Positions 24,201-35,480 of a DNA stretch of 64,000 bases are shown one piece after another (the stretch's first letter is position 1; each line of letters begins with the position of its first letter). The notes below the pieces were generated by a model, which saw only the letters and a list, made by a program, of their open reading frames with translations, was not told the origin of the DNA and made no database searches. Position numbers and translations under genes: made by a program. Source of the DNA: Rhizophagus irregularis. Its lineage: Eukaryota; Glomeromycota; Glomeromycetes; Glomerales; Glomeraceae. Location: contig NC_089441.1 in NCBI RefSeq assembly GCF_026210795.1, positions 744,001-808,000 on the forward strand, read 5' to 3'.

Positions 24201-26399
24201 ATCAAATATTTGTATAACTGTTGTTTTATAGAAATTTACAATTAATTATAATTTTGTCCAACAACTATAGTTTTTTTTACAAAAATAAATCTGTTTGTAT
24301 TTGGACACATTGTGTGTAATATTTTCTTTGATATGATAAAAATATTGCTTGATAGAATTGGTTACAGTATAATTTCCTGAACGAATTATGAAACAATTTA
24401 AAGAAGCATAAATTTACGGAAAATTACACCTCTCTTCCTTTAAGAAAAAAAAAACAACATCCAAGGGCTATTTATACATATAAATTACTTGTTCTCTTTA
24501 CAAAAGATCTTCTATCCTTGTCGCATTTTAATATATCAATTAGATTCACTAAATTTTTGATACCTTATTATGAAATTAGTGTGCAGACGGTTAATTGACT
24601 ATAATATTTTGTTCTTATTACAATATTTTTACATATATCATAGATTTTATTTAATATCCTGCTTAGATGATTTCTTTCTATACTACTAACATTGGTAAAT
24701 CAAATTATAATTTTCAATATTATTGATAATCATATTAAGATATATGAATAATTACATTTTTTCCTATATATTATATATTTAGTTATTGTTCAACACTGAT
24801 TATAGAGTATACGTAATTTTTTATTTACATAAAATAAAATCAGTTTGTAATTGAGCAATTTCATTATAATTTTAAGAGCTTAAATAATAATTTTTCAAAT
24901 GATTAATAATCAGACTTTTAATATTGTCATAAATTATTGATGATCTTTCGAGTAGATTGATACATTCCTCAATTTCAGAAGCAACCGTAAGGAGGTTTCA
25001 TTTAACCTCCTTGAAAAAAAAATTATTGCAATTAAATTTATTGAAATTAGCTTGTATTTCATTAAAATAATTTATGAAATCGTTATTCATAACATAAAAT
25101 TACAACATTTATTTCATTATGGAACAATTATATATAAAATTCAAATATTAGATGTTCGTGGTGACTAAGTTTCTAAACTTTTAAAAATTTGATTTAATCT
25201 GAAATTTAATCGGTCAGATTATGGTTGTACACAATATAGATTTTAGTATAATATTTATAATGAAATAATCCATGGAAGTATTTTATTGTTTAGAAAATAT
25301 TTAAAATTTCTACGTCATACATTACTCCAAAATTGTGAAACCAAATGTAAACAAAATTTCCATTTACAATGATAATGAAAAGAAAAAGCCCAGTTGCCCA
25401 AAAGAGATAAAATATTGACAATCAAATAATGCAATTAACGATAAAAAATATTTCTTTATTATTACTTTGATTTTAATAAAAGCATCATACTAACATCTAG
25501 TGATGGCAAAACACATGTTTAAAACAAAAAAAAAGTTTTAGAACAATAAATTTAAATTGTTTTAAAACATCTTGTTTTAAATCGTGTACCAATTGTGCCA
25601 TCCCTATATCTATACATTTTTTATTTATTTCTGTCTTACAAACAACGTTCATTAAATTTTAATATTTCTACTGTTTCGTGAATGATAAATAAAATTATGT
25701 TAAATTTTGTTGATAGATTATATTTTGCGTTAAATTTAATCTGGTTTCGTCCCCTTTCTCTCTTTCATTAAAAAATCCAATAAGAATCATTTTTCACACA
25801 TATTTTTGCCATTTCATAAAAAATTTCATTATTACTTCCCATTTCATTTCCACATGTTTTTACTAATTTACTGAGGGTTAATTAAGCCTTTTTTTTGTTT
25901 CGACTAATTTAAAAAGAATGGAAGGGAACTTGTTTAGAGGTTAGTATAATCAAATTTATTACGCTCTGTTGCAGCAGAATGTTGATCAAATTTATTTTTT
26001 TTCTGTTTTTTAAACCTGGTTTTTTTTTGTATTATTAATATTTTTATTTTATTATTTTTTTTTTTAATACCGGAAATAAATTCTTCTAATCATTTTTTTA
26101 ATTTTTTCAGTACCAAAAAAAGATTAGCTGATTTTTTTTTTTAAAAAAAAAGGAAAGAAAATTATAATATACGTAATTTTTTTTTTTACAATTATCACTG
26201 CTATCTATTTAGTTGTATAATAACACGACATTTATTTCTTCTAATAGGGGTACAGATAGAGGTACAGTATAGATAATGTGAAGCTCTTTATTGTTAGAAT
26301 TAAAATCTATTTCGCGAAGCATATGTTAGTAATATTAGTTGAAATGAAAAAAAAAACAGATTTCTCTTCAAATGCCTTTATATAGTTAGTTTTTTTCTT
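24201..26399. other. AT-rich intergenic region
   Basis: No gene recognised. A 24 bp hairpin (AAGGAGGTTT ... AACCTCCTT, around 24989-25013) is the only strong local palindrome and could be a transcription-end or MITE remnant. A small hAT-like element is at 25498-25606. Poly-T tracts fill 25990-26190. Confidence 0.5.
25498..25606. mobile_element. Small hAT-like MITE (TAGTGATGGCA ... TGCCATCCCTA)
   Basis: The termini TAGTGATGGCA and TGCCATCCCTA are near-perfect inverted repeats. The 109 bp interior is a palindrome of AAAACA/TGTTTTAAA words. The TAGGGATGG-type end resembles the proven 8 bp duplication element at 57.3 kb. No matching target duplication is visible, so the hAT call is by terminus only. 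Confidence 0.55.
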
Positions 26400-27190
26400 T
26401 AATTTCCGTCACGCCAATATATAAGATTCGAATTACTTTTTTTTATAAAGCATTAATAATCATGATAATTTTATTCGATATTTATGATAGCATTTTTCAA
26501 TTCTAATTTCTGATATTAGGCTAGTAAATAATAAAATAATGCAAAAAATTATCATGAAATTATAAACCTTGTAGGAAAGCCTTGACTATAGAAATCTGAA
26601 TATTAAGTATTAACAAGGGAGGAATGAAATTTGTAAAAAAAAACTAACTTTTCATACAACACATCATATTGTGTTGCTGATCAATTTGGTACTACACGTG
26701 TATATACAAAAAAGGGATAATAACGAATCTATGTCCTATGATACTGAATCAACAAATCAGCATTTCAAATGTTTTATCATTTATTATTTATCACGACATT
26801 AAAATTTTAACAGACATAGCCATTATTTTAATTTAATTTTGGAGGAGTTAGAAAGCTGTTAGCATAAAGGTGATAGCTACAGTTGTTACAGAGCTGAAAT
26901 AAAGGAATTAAAGATGGTCAGCAACAGTGCTCGTAGATGAAGAAGAATAGTATTGGTGAAGGTGTAGCAGGATGTTCATTTCTGATGCCAACGGAATGTT
27001 AGTTGTATATTGATTTGTATAGGTTCTCTTCCCATATATCAATAAATTGCAGCAATATACCTTGTGTCGCGTTCGCGATTAAAAAAAAAAAAAATGTTTT
27101 ATCATTTATGATATTTTTATGAAATATATTCTAATCAACCAAGAATTTGTACGCCATTTAATTGCAATTTATTATGAGGCTATATATGTT
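26400..27190. repeat. Second orphan duplicate of kinase 5' flanking sequence
   Basis: Positions 26400-26700 are collinear with 61170-61530, upstream of the kinase at 61687: CACGCCAATAT, ATGATAGCATTTTT, ATCATGAAATTATAAA, TTGTAGGAAA, GAAATTTGTAAAAAAA and TGATCAATTTGGTACTA. A further block (27125-27185) matches the 28.5 kb flank (AATTTGTACGCCATTTAATTGCAATTTA). No kinase begins here; the next one starts about 1.6 kb further on. Confidence 0.65.
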
Positions 27191-28790
27191 TATCACATAT
27201 TGGAACACGCGGCGAAGTCCATTTAGTCCATTTGTCCGCACGTGTCACGACGTCACGTCACTGAAATTTTATGTTACATCCTTCTACTAAGTATTTGTTT
27301 TATTTTAAAATCGTATTAAAATACATTATTAATTACCGATATATAATTGTTTCATTTACAATAGTCTAATTTCGTTTACATTGGATACATTGGATATAAG
27401 TTGTTCATTTTGATTGGTTCGCTCGGTTCAATTTTTTGAGTCTTTTTTGGTCATACGCAAAATGGGCAAAATTGATCATTCAATTGGTTCAACCCTAAAA
27501 GTCCAAATTTTATTGGTCAAAAGTCAGATATTTCATGTGATACAAAAAGTCAGAGTCAGACGAATCAACCCAGAACCTGACAGGAGATGAATAGGGCTAT
27601 TATTATACAGTATATAGTATTGTAAAAAAGAATCTCTTAAAATTTTTCACAATCGTTAATTAATTTTTAAAACATTTAATTAAAAATATTATATTAAATT
27701 TTTAAAAACACTATGTATCATGTCAGATATAGATGTACTAGTACGTCAATTAGCCAATTGGTCTAACTTGAGTTATAAATTAAGTCCTTTATGTTATGCT
27801 TTCTTTATGTTAATAAGACTAAAATTACCTAATAATGGTACTGCACCTCTTGTCATACATTCTATTATCATTAATATATAATTTTAATTCAACAGGAAAT
27901 TAACATGTCATTATTGGATAAATAATTACTAAATATACTAAAGATGACAAAATTAGACTTTCGAGATGATTGGTTGGACATAACCATTGTATTAATAAAA
28001 AATTATTTTATATTTACAATAATGAAGATGAAATAAAAAATAGAACCCAAATTTAATGAATCGAATATTCCTAATAGGAATTCAAATAACAATCATAAAA
28101 CGAAAACTGATTTCAGCAAAATTTTATATTGTTCACAAACCTATGACATGACAAATTGTTTAATGCAACAAATTACTGTATATCGATAATCACATAGTCA
28201 GAATTACATGAGCCAGTCTTTGAAATATTACTTGATTCATATCAATATCAATATATTCGTTATTATCATCTCCATCATCTCCATCACCTCCATCATCCTA
28301 TCACCTCCATCATCTCAATCCATCTCCATCATCTCCATCTCCATAATCTCCATAATCTCCATCATCTCCGTCATCTGTGGAATAAGATGAAATATCAAAC
28401 TGCCAATTAAAACCATTAAATATCTAACTTGTTTATCATTATACCGAATCTACAAATCAAATTTTCTTTTTTATAAAGGTCGAGAACAACAATATTACTA
28501 TAACGATGATTATGAAATTTATTCTACTTAACTTAGAACTTGTACGCCATTTAATTGCAATTTAGTATGAGAAATGAAACGAATGCATATAATTGAAGTT
28601 TAATTCGAATCCTTAATGGCACAAATTTAAAACACGTGCCGCCGATCAATTTGTACTATACAATGAAACTATGTCCTACATCCCTTACTATTTTGTATTA
28701 CCATTCACGAACCACAAAATATAAATAAATAAAAATATTAAATTAACCGAAAATTCCTTTTACCTCTTAAAATTTCTTTTGTAAAAAAAA
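27191..28790. promoter_or_regulatory. Region upstream of the 28.8 kb kinase, including duplicated 5' flank
   Basis: The stretch 28140-28680 is the copy of the kinase 5' flank that actually precedes a kinase gene, and it is shared with 12960-13353. It is interrupted by a TCC/ATC minisatellite at 28257-28382. From 27190 to 28130 no gene is recognised. A CACGTGTCACGACGTCACGTCAC cluster (27240-27262) is the only GC-richer patch. Confidence 0.5.
28257..28382. repeat. Minisatellite of CATCTC / CATCAC words
   Basis: About 120 bp made of 6-12 bp variants of TCCATCATC and TCCATAATC. The open frame through it (28208-28390) is an Ile/Ser repeat artefact. It interrupts the otherwise conserved kinase 5' flank and is absent from the copy at 12.9-13.4 kb. 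Confidence 0.75.
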
Positions 28791-30335
28791 ATGAGCTACG
28801 ATAATAAAGAAGAAATACAAATAGAATCGAAATTTATTGAATTGAATATCTCAGATGGAAATGTAGATATCAATCATGAAAATTGTTATAATTCAAGTAA
28901 TAAAAAACCATGGTGTAAAGAATGTGTTCCTCGATGTATAATTGAAGGATGGACTAGTGAAAATAATGATATTGATGAATTTATCAAGGATACGATTTAC
29001 AATGCAAAATTAATATATGATGTTAATAATGCTAATTATAATCCAGAATGGGTACCATTTGATAAATTTAAAGATATAAAACATATTGGCGAAGGTGGTT
29101 TTGCTAAAGTATATTCTGCAACATGGATTGATGGTAAATCGAAATATTTTAGACAAAATGATGGAAGTTGGAAAAAAAGAGAATCCGAACCCATAGAAGT
29201 AGCTTTGAAAAAATTAAATGATTCACAGAATATTTCAGCTGATTATTTAAATGAGGTATATTTTATAATGAGTGTTTCTTTTTTTATTTTAATTCTCCTT
29301 TAATAATAATTAACTTTTTTTAATTTTAATTTGTTTAATAGCTTAAAACACATTGGAAATTATATAACTTAGAAAATTATTCGTTAAAATTTTATGGAAT
29401 AACCAAAGATCCAGAAACAAAAGAATTTATGATGATTATACAATTAGCAGATCGAGGAAATTTGAGAAGTGTTCTTTCAAGCAATTTCAATAATCTTTTG
29501 TGGAAAGCTAAAATATTTTCCTTATATTATATAGCAATTGATCTTAAAAACTTACATCAATTAGGATATTTTCATAAGGATTTTCATAGTGGAAATATAT
29601 TACAAAATCACAATAAAAACAATGATGGAAATCTTTCTTATATTTCAGATTTTGGATTGTCCGGACCATCAAATGAACAAAATTCAGATAATAAAATATG
29701 TGGAGTATTACCATATATTGCTCCAGAAGTTTTGAATGGAGAACCATATACAATATCTTCTGATATTTATAGTTTTGGGGTGATTATGGCTGAATTATCA
29801 TCCGGAATGCAACCTTTTTATGAAAGAAAACACGATACTATATTAGCATTAGAAATATGTAACGGAATCAGACCAGGATTTGGAAAAGGAACTCCTGAAA
29901 TATATAAAAAATTAGCTTATAGATGTATGAGTGCTAATCCTGACCAAAGACCAACGGCAAGTGAATTATATAGAATATTAAACTTTTGGTATAATTCTTG
30001 TAATAATAATATACATTATCAGGAAAAAGATAAATTTGGTTATAAAGGAAAAGAAATTAAAGCTATTTTTGATGAAGCTAATGAAAAGATACCAAATATT
30101 TCAACTTCATATGAAAAAAATCCTGATGCTATATATACAAGTAGAGTATTCACATTTAGTAATTTGCCGAAACCTGTTGATTCTTCTATTATTACTTCAT
30201 ATCTTAATGATGATGACGAAGGAGATAAAGGTATTATTACTATTATATCTATTACTAATTTCATAATTACTAATTTTTTTCATTTTAATAGATTGCCAGG
30301 ATTCTAAATTATTTGATCTAGAAGTTTCTAATTAA
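28791..30335 (+). CDS. TKL-type protein kinase, 465 aa (three exons)
   Basis: Exons 28791-29255, 29342-30230 and 30292-30335; phases match. Likely an intracellular Ser/Thr or dual-specificity kinase. Residues 1-60 carry an acidic leader and a small Cys cluster (WCKECVPRC), then the W-T-S..IDEFI lead-in. Visible in order: G-loop GEGGFAKV (about 100-107), V-A-L-K lysine (140), HKDFHSGN with catalytic Asp 235 (HKD, not HRD), DFG at 258-260, Y-I-A-P-E, and DIYSFGVIM. A tail of about 100 residues after the domain ends KPVDSSIITSYLND and is shared by all paralogs. There is no signal peptide or membrane segment. Paralogs are at 45.4 and 61.7 kb, with a dead copy at 1.5-2.9 kb. Start chosen because MSYDNK is conserved in the 61.7 kb paralog. 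Confidence 0.92.
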
Positions 30336-31784
30336 TTGTAATATCATTTATTCATAAATTTATAGTTTTTTTTATATAAATATTACTAATTCTAATAATT
30401 TATATTTTTACTCAATAAGTAGATGAGTACAAAGATAATTAAACGTCATTATAGTAAAGATTATTTGTTTGTTAAATAAACAAATTTTGCTATATCATGA
30501 AGTAGTTTACTTTATATGGAATACAACTGTCAGATTTTTTATTTATATCTAGAGAATTTTCTTTTGGTGAATCATTATTTTGTTATTTATATTTTTCAAA
30601 TATCTATTTTTTTATGTCCAGTATTCGATAAACAAATATTATTAATAAATTTTTTTTATTAATTTATGTTAATTTTATATTAATGAAAAAATTTGTCTCA
30701 GTAATTTCGGGCTAACGTAAAACTGGCAATGGACCAAACCTAAATTCTGGCCAGAATTAGTTAACATCAGCTTTATCACAAATAAATATAGTACGTATGT
30801 GCTAGTTTATGATTAAACTTCGGTATACGAAATTTAAATATAATGAATGATAAATTAATTTGTTATGAGTGATGTATCTGTTTATTTGTCTTACCATTCC
30901 TGGCATCTAAAAAAGGATGTTCTCCTGGAATAGATAGGTAATTGCGTACAAATATTGGTAACATGAGAAGTTTTTTTATTTTGATCCCCACTACTCAAAA
31001 GTTTTCGTAATATTTTCATTAGGATAATCGTTCAATTTAGCTGGATTTATTTTTACGTTTTTCATTTATAAAATATTTTTTTATTTTTTTAAGATAATTG
31101 AATTTTAAGAATTTTATTTTAAATAAAAAGTTTCGGAGCGTTAAAAAAAAATATTTCTAACAGTTGATTGGAGAAAATTTATTGATCTTTGGTTATTAGT
31201 CGTCCGTTACATAAACTGATTCCAACCTCAAAAACAATAAATTTGTGCTTAAATTATGCAACACACAATATAAATAATATAAACTGATTAAATTATGATG
31301 AGAATAATGTAAAACAATTGTATAATGATTACTTTTTCGGTATTTTTACGGAAATGTAATAATTGCTTTTAAAATTACTCACAATAAAATAACAGAAAGA
31401 ATATAAAATTTCATTCGTTTAAGACATTAAAATTATTGTTCGTTTTAACAGATCAATTAATAAAAGAATTCCATGAACATTAAATCAAGATATCAAGATG
31501 TTATCAAAGCCCATAATTATGTTAAACTTCAATTTTTTTCACTTATAAAACAAAGAAACAAACTTAACTAGGAAACGGGAACCGTTACAAGTCCGGAGCG
31601 ATTTCATTGGATAACGCCACGTGAGGGAGAAATTCACCTCAGTTGGTCGATCATTTTTCATAATTGCGTAGACGTAAATATATATGGCTTCTTTACTTTA
31701 TGGATTGACAGAGTGCATTATTTAGCCAATCTGCATTATTAATCAAACCCTCAATATTTTTTTTTTTCCCAAACATTTTAAACA
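30336..31784. other. Intergenic region between kinase and BTB gene
   Basis: Mostly A/T-rich with nothing coding. At 30745-30762 is a perfect 16 bp palindrome, AATTCTGGCCAGAATT, a word that recurs near several transposon ends in this window. The 80 bp before the BTB start contain a poly-T run and CAAACATTTT. Confidence 0.5.
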
Positions 31785-33260
31785 ATGTCTTCAAAATTTT
31801 GGGCAGAGTTGTCAAGTGATTATGAAAAACTTTTTAAAACAGAATTAGGATACGACGTTATCATTTATGCTGGAGAAGAGTCAAACGTTAAAGAAATTCA
31901 TGCACATTCAAATATTTTGAGCATCAGGTCTCAATATTTTCGTTCTGCATTTTCTAACGAATGGGCTGAAAAAAAAGACGGAAAATTTATTTTAAGAAAA
32001 CCAAATATTTCACCTCACCTATTTAATATCATTCTCAGGTAATGTATATATATAAATCAATTTATGAAATTATTTTTTGGAATTAGGTGAAATATATGTG
32101 ATTATAATTATTTTTAATATTTTAGATTTATTTATTGTGGAAATATTGAACTGAAGAATTTACAAGGTTCTGATGTATTGAAACTCTTGATAGCAGTTGA
32201 TGAACTTAATATTCAACAATTGATTTCTTATATTCAAGAATATTTGATTGAACACCAAACTGAATTTTTACATCAAAATCCAACTGGTATTCTTGAAACT
32301 GTTTATCAATATGAATCATTTACGGATTTATGGGATTTTTGTCTTGAAAAAATTTGTGAAAATCCTAAAATTTTATTTAATTCAGATAAATTTACTGATA
32401 TAAAGGCTCCATTATTGGAATTATTGATAAAACGGGATGATTTAAATATGGAAGAAGTTGAGATTTGGGAAGGTTTATTAAAATGGTGTTTTTATCAACA
32501 AAATATGATAAATGATCCAACCAAATGGAGTAAAGATGATGTTATAAAAATTGAGAGTTCATTACATAGATTTATTCCTTTAATTAGATTTCATGATATT
32601 AAACCTATAGATTTCTTTTATAAAGTTTATTGTTATAAAGAAATCTTGCCTCAAGAATTAATTCATAATCTTTTAGAATTTCATATAGTTCCTAATATGA
32701 AACCTAAAACTAATGTAACAACTCCAAGAAAACAAAATTTAAAATTTAATCTTGATTCAACTTTAATTGAAACAAAACACATTCCTCTATTTGCTTCATG
32801 GTTAGATAAAAAAAATTATTCACGTCATAATAAGATTCCTTATGAATTAAACTTATTATATCGTTCAAGTAGAGATGGATTTAATGCTGCATCATTTCAT
32901 AAAAATTGTGACAATAAAGGAGCTACTATTTGGATAGCAAAAATTAAAGGTTCATCACAATTAATTGGAGGGTACAATCCACTTGATTGGAATGGAAATG
33001 GAGCGAAAAACACTGCTGATAGTTTTCTATTTAATTTTACAGATGGAAAAAATACTTCTACTGCGAAATTTGGTTATGTCATTCATCCAAATAATGCTAT
33101 TTACTGTTATCATAATCAAGGGCCTAGTATGGGTAATTTGTTTTGCCGCAGTTCTAATAATTGGTCTTTTTATACAGGAGATATTTATCCTGATATAGAT
33201 ATTTCAGCAGGAGATTTGGCAGTGGAAAATTATGAAGTGTTCCAAGTAATTAGTCGGTAA
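31785..33260 (+). CDS. BTB-BACK-TLDc domain protein, 462 aa (two exons)
   Basis: Exons 31785-32038 and 32126-33260; the phase-2 splice restores R-F-I-Y-C-G. Residues about 15-120 form a BTB/POZ fold (Y-D-V-I-I-Y-A-G..EIHAHSNILSIRSQYFRSAFSNEW). A BACK-like helical region follows (about 130-250; LDDLNMEEVEIWEGLLKW type). The C-terminus from about 275 is a TLDc domain (SWLDKK..YELNLLYRSSRDGFNAASFHKNCDNKG, then IWIAKIKGSSQLIGGYNP). In other fungi and animals BTB-BACK proteins are cullin-3 substrate adaptors and TLDc domains are linked to oxidative-stress and V-ATPase regulation. This combination is strongly expanded in Rhizophagus. The specific partner is unknown. Length is normal and no defects were seen. 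Confidence 0.93.
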
Positions 33261-35480
33261 AATATTATTTTTTTGTTATGTAAAATTTAGTTTAACGGGA
33301 ATGAATTTTTTTTCTTAAATAAAATTTTCCTTTTAAAATATAAATATTAAAAATTTTTTTCATTAACATAATTTTAAAATTTTAAACATATTTTATTAAG
33401 TTTACTGTTTATAAAATTTTTTTGAGCGATCGAATATATTCGAAGAGCTAACATATGTTTAAAGGTTTTAATGTTTTCATTCCATTATTTTCAGTAAAAA
33501 ATAAAATATTCGGAAAAAATTTAAATTAAATTAAATAACCAGCATTATCGAATTATAATAGTAATATTCCATCGGCTTCGTTCGTAAACTGAAAGTTGGT
33601 TATTTTGAATGAATAAAATATCCATAATTTGCAGAACTTATATAAAAATTTTTTAACAATTGTCAGATAAATTCTTTCTATCAGCTGTTCTGATAATTTC
33701 GATAATTTCGAGTAAAATGAAAATTGATTTTCAAACAAATTTAATGTGTACAGTAAAATTAATGATAATTTACTTTTTTTTTTATGAAAATAAGAGTAAT
33801 ATGATATTTTGTCATCAATAAAGAAAATTAAAAATCACAATACAAAAAAAAACAAGAAATATATTGATCAATTTTTTTCCAAACTTTTATTCACCTTATA
33901 CATTATTTATTATTTATATAACGGGTAACTAGCGAGATGACATCAGCAGGTGAAATAAAGGAAAATTCCATGGGTTACCACAAAATTATTAAGTACTCTA
34001 CAATAGAAAGTTCTTCGATACGTTCCGGACAATTATTTCTACGATATATTAAATGTTTATGATATCTTTTCAAAGTTTCATATGACGTTACCATTTTGTT
34101 GGTGTAAATAATTCATATTTTTACGATTCAGTTCTCAAATCCTAGTTGCACTATATTTCTAAGGCTATTATATGCGTATTGTGAAGCTTGAAAGCAAACA
34201 AATACCTAAAATTTTGTTAATTAAGACCACTGCTAAATTATTAATGGATATTCAGTTTATTACTGATGAGAACTTTCCTAATGTAAGAAGAAAATTCAAT
34301 CTGGCAGTTTTTTTGTTTAACTATTTACATCGTTTGTATTTCGTAATTTATAAAGACAATTTCAGTGATTTATGGAGTCTTAGCGGCGGTACTCAGAAGT
34401 TATCACCCAAGAGATTTCCTATCCAAGATCAAGCGCTAGGCTCGCCTAGGGTATTTCCAAGCGAGGCCCCAATTATATAATAATGGTTGAATAATTAATC
34501 ATGATAATTAACTATGATAAATAAAAGGTCAATAAATTTTTTTAATCGTAACAAAAAATTTACCCTTTTGGAGCTTCTCATTATCCTCATGGCGAAAAAC
34601 AAGATTTCCAAAGTACTGTATGATATAATTTACCACTTCGATCACCATTTTATCCAAAATAATACAAGTACGTGACTGTTCACCTTTTAGATAGTCCTAT
34701 TTCAAAGTATTTTTTCGTAAATGATGAATTTTTTTCTTTTATTTACACCTTGTTATTTTTGACTTTCTCTAAAACTCAATAAAGAACTTGACTCTGCATT
34801 TTTATTTCTAAAAATTTTAATCGGAAAATTATTATTAACTTTTCCTTTTTCCGAAGGAATTTTGTTAATAATTTCAATAATTAAAATCAAATTCCCATTG
34901 TCTTATGCATAATTATTGTTTCATGTTTTATTCGAAAGTCTCAATTTTCAAAAAAATTATTTCAAGGAAAAAAATTGATCTAATGATAATCATAAATGAT
35001 AATACTTTGCCATCTTTGCATCTCATGAAAATTGAATAAAGGAGGGAACAAAAAGGGTCACATAATAGCCAATCTTGCAATCCGTTTCATGAGAAATTTT
35101 CAAATTTTAGATTAAAATTTGAAAATGGAAAACTTTGGGAAAAAAAATAATAAACTGGATGGTCATCCATGAATTGGATCGCCGGTTTCACCAAGTATTC
35201 CAGATTTTTTTTTATAACTGAACTAGGAAAACAGAAACCGTTATTGTGATTTTTGCTACGTAACAATGAGATGATTGACATTCATTCCTGACATGCAAAT
35301 TTTGTTTGTCATACATGCAATACTTGTACTTGTGATCAACATTTGTATACAATGCATTTTGCACAATGAAGTTTGCATAAATATTATTACCATATTTATC
35401 TGTACTAATAGGACGTTTAATATAAATAATAAAAAAGATATTTACTTTATCTTTCCAATTAGGAAGAATTTGATATAGTA
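33261..35480. other. Intergenic region; GC-richer segment near 34.4 kb
   Basis: No gene accepted. A 102-codon open frame (34172-34480) ends in a GC-richer stretch (34370-34475) containing TCTTAGCGGCGGTACTCAG and GCTAGGCTCGCCTAGG. Its composition is unlike the surroundings and could be a retroelement 3' end. The frame has no recognised domain. Just upstream of the next gene, TTTCCAATTAG (ending 35462) is a good splice acceptor, so further 5' exons of the array kinase may lie here. Confidence 0.45.

Noticed and set aside
24985-25015. AGGAGGTTTCATTTAACCTCCT hairpin as a bacterial-type terminator or ribosome-binding motif
   Set aside because: The window is eukaryotic with spliceosomal introns; such a reading does not apply. 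It is only noted as a palindrome.
34172-34480. 102-codon plus-strand open frame
   Set aside because: No recognised motif; its end lies in a GC-richer segment that looks like a repeat, not a gene.
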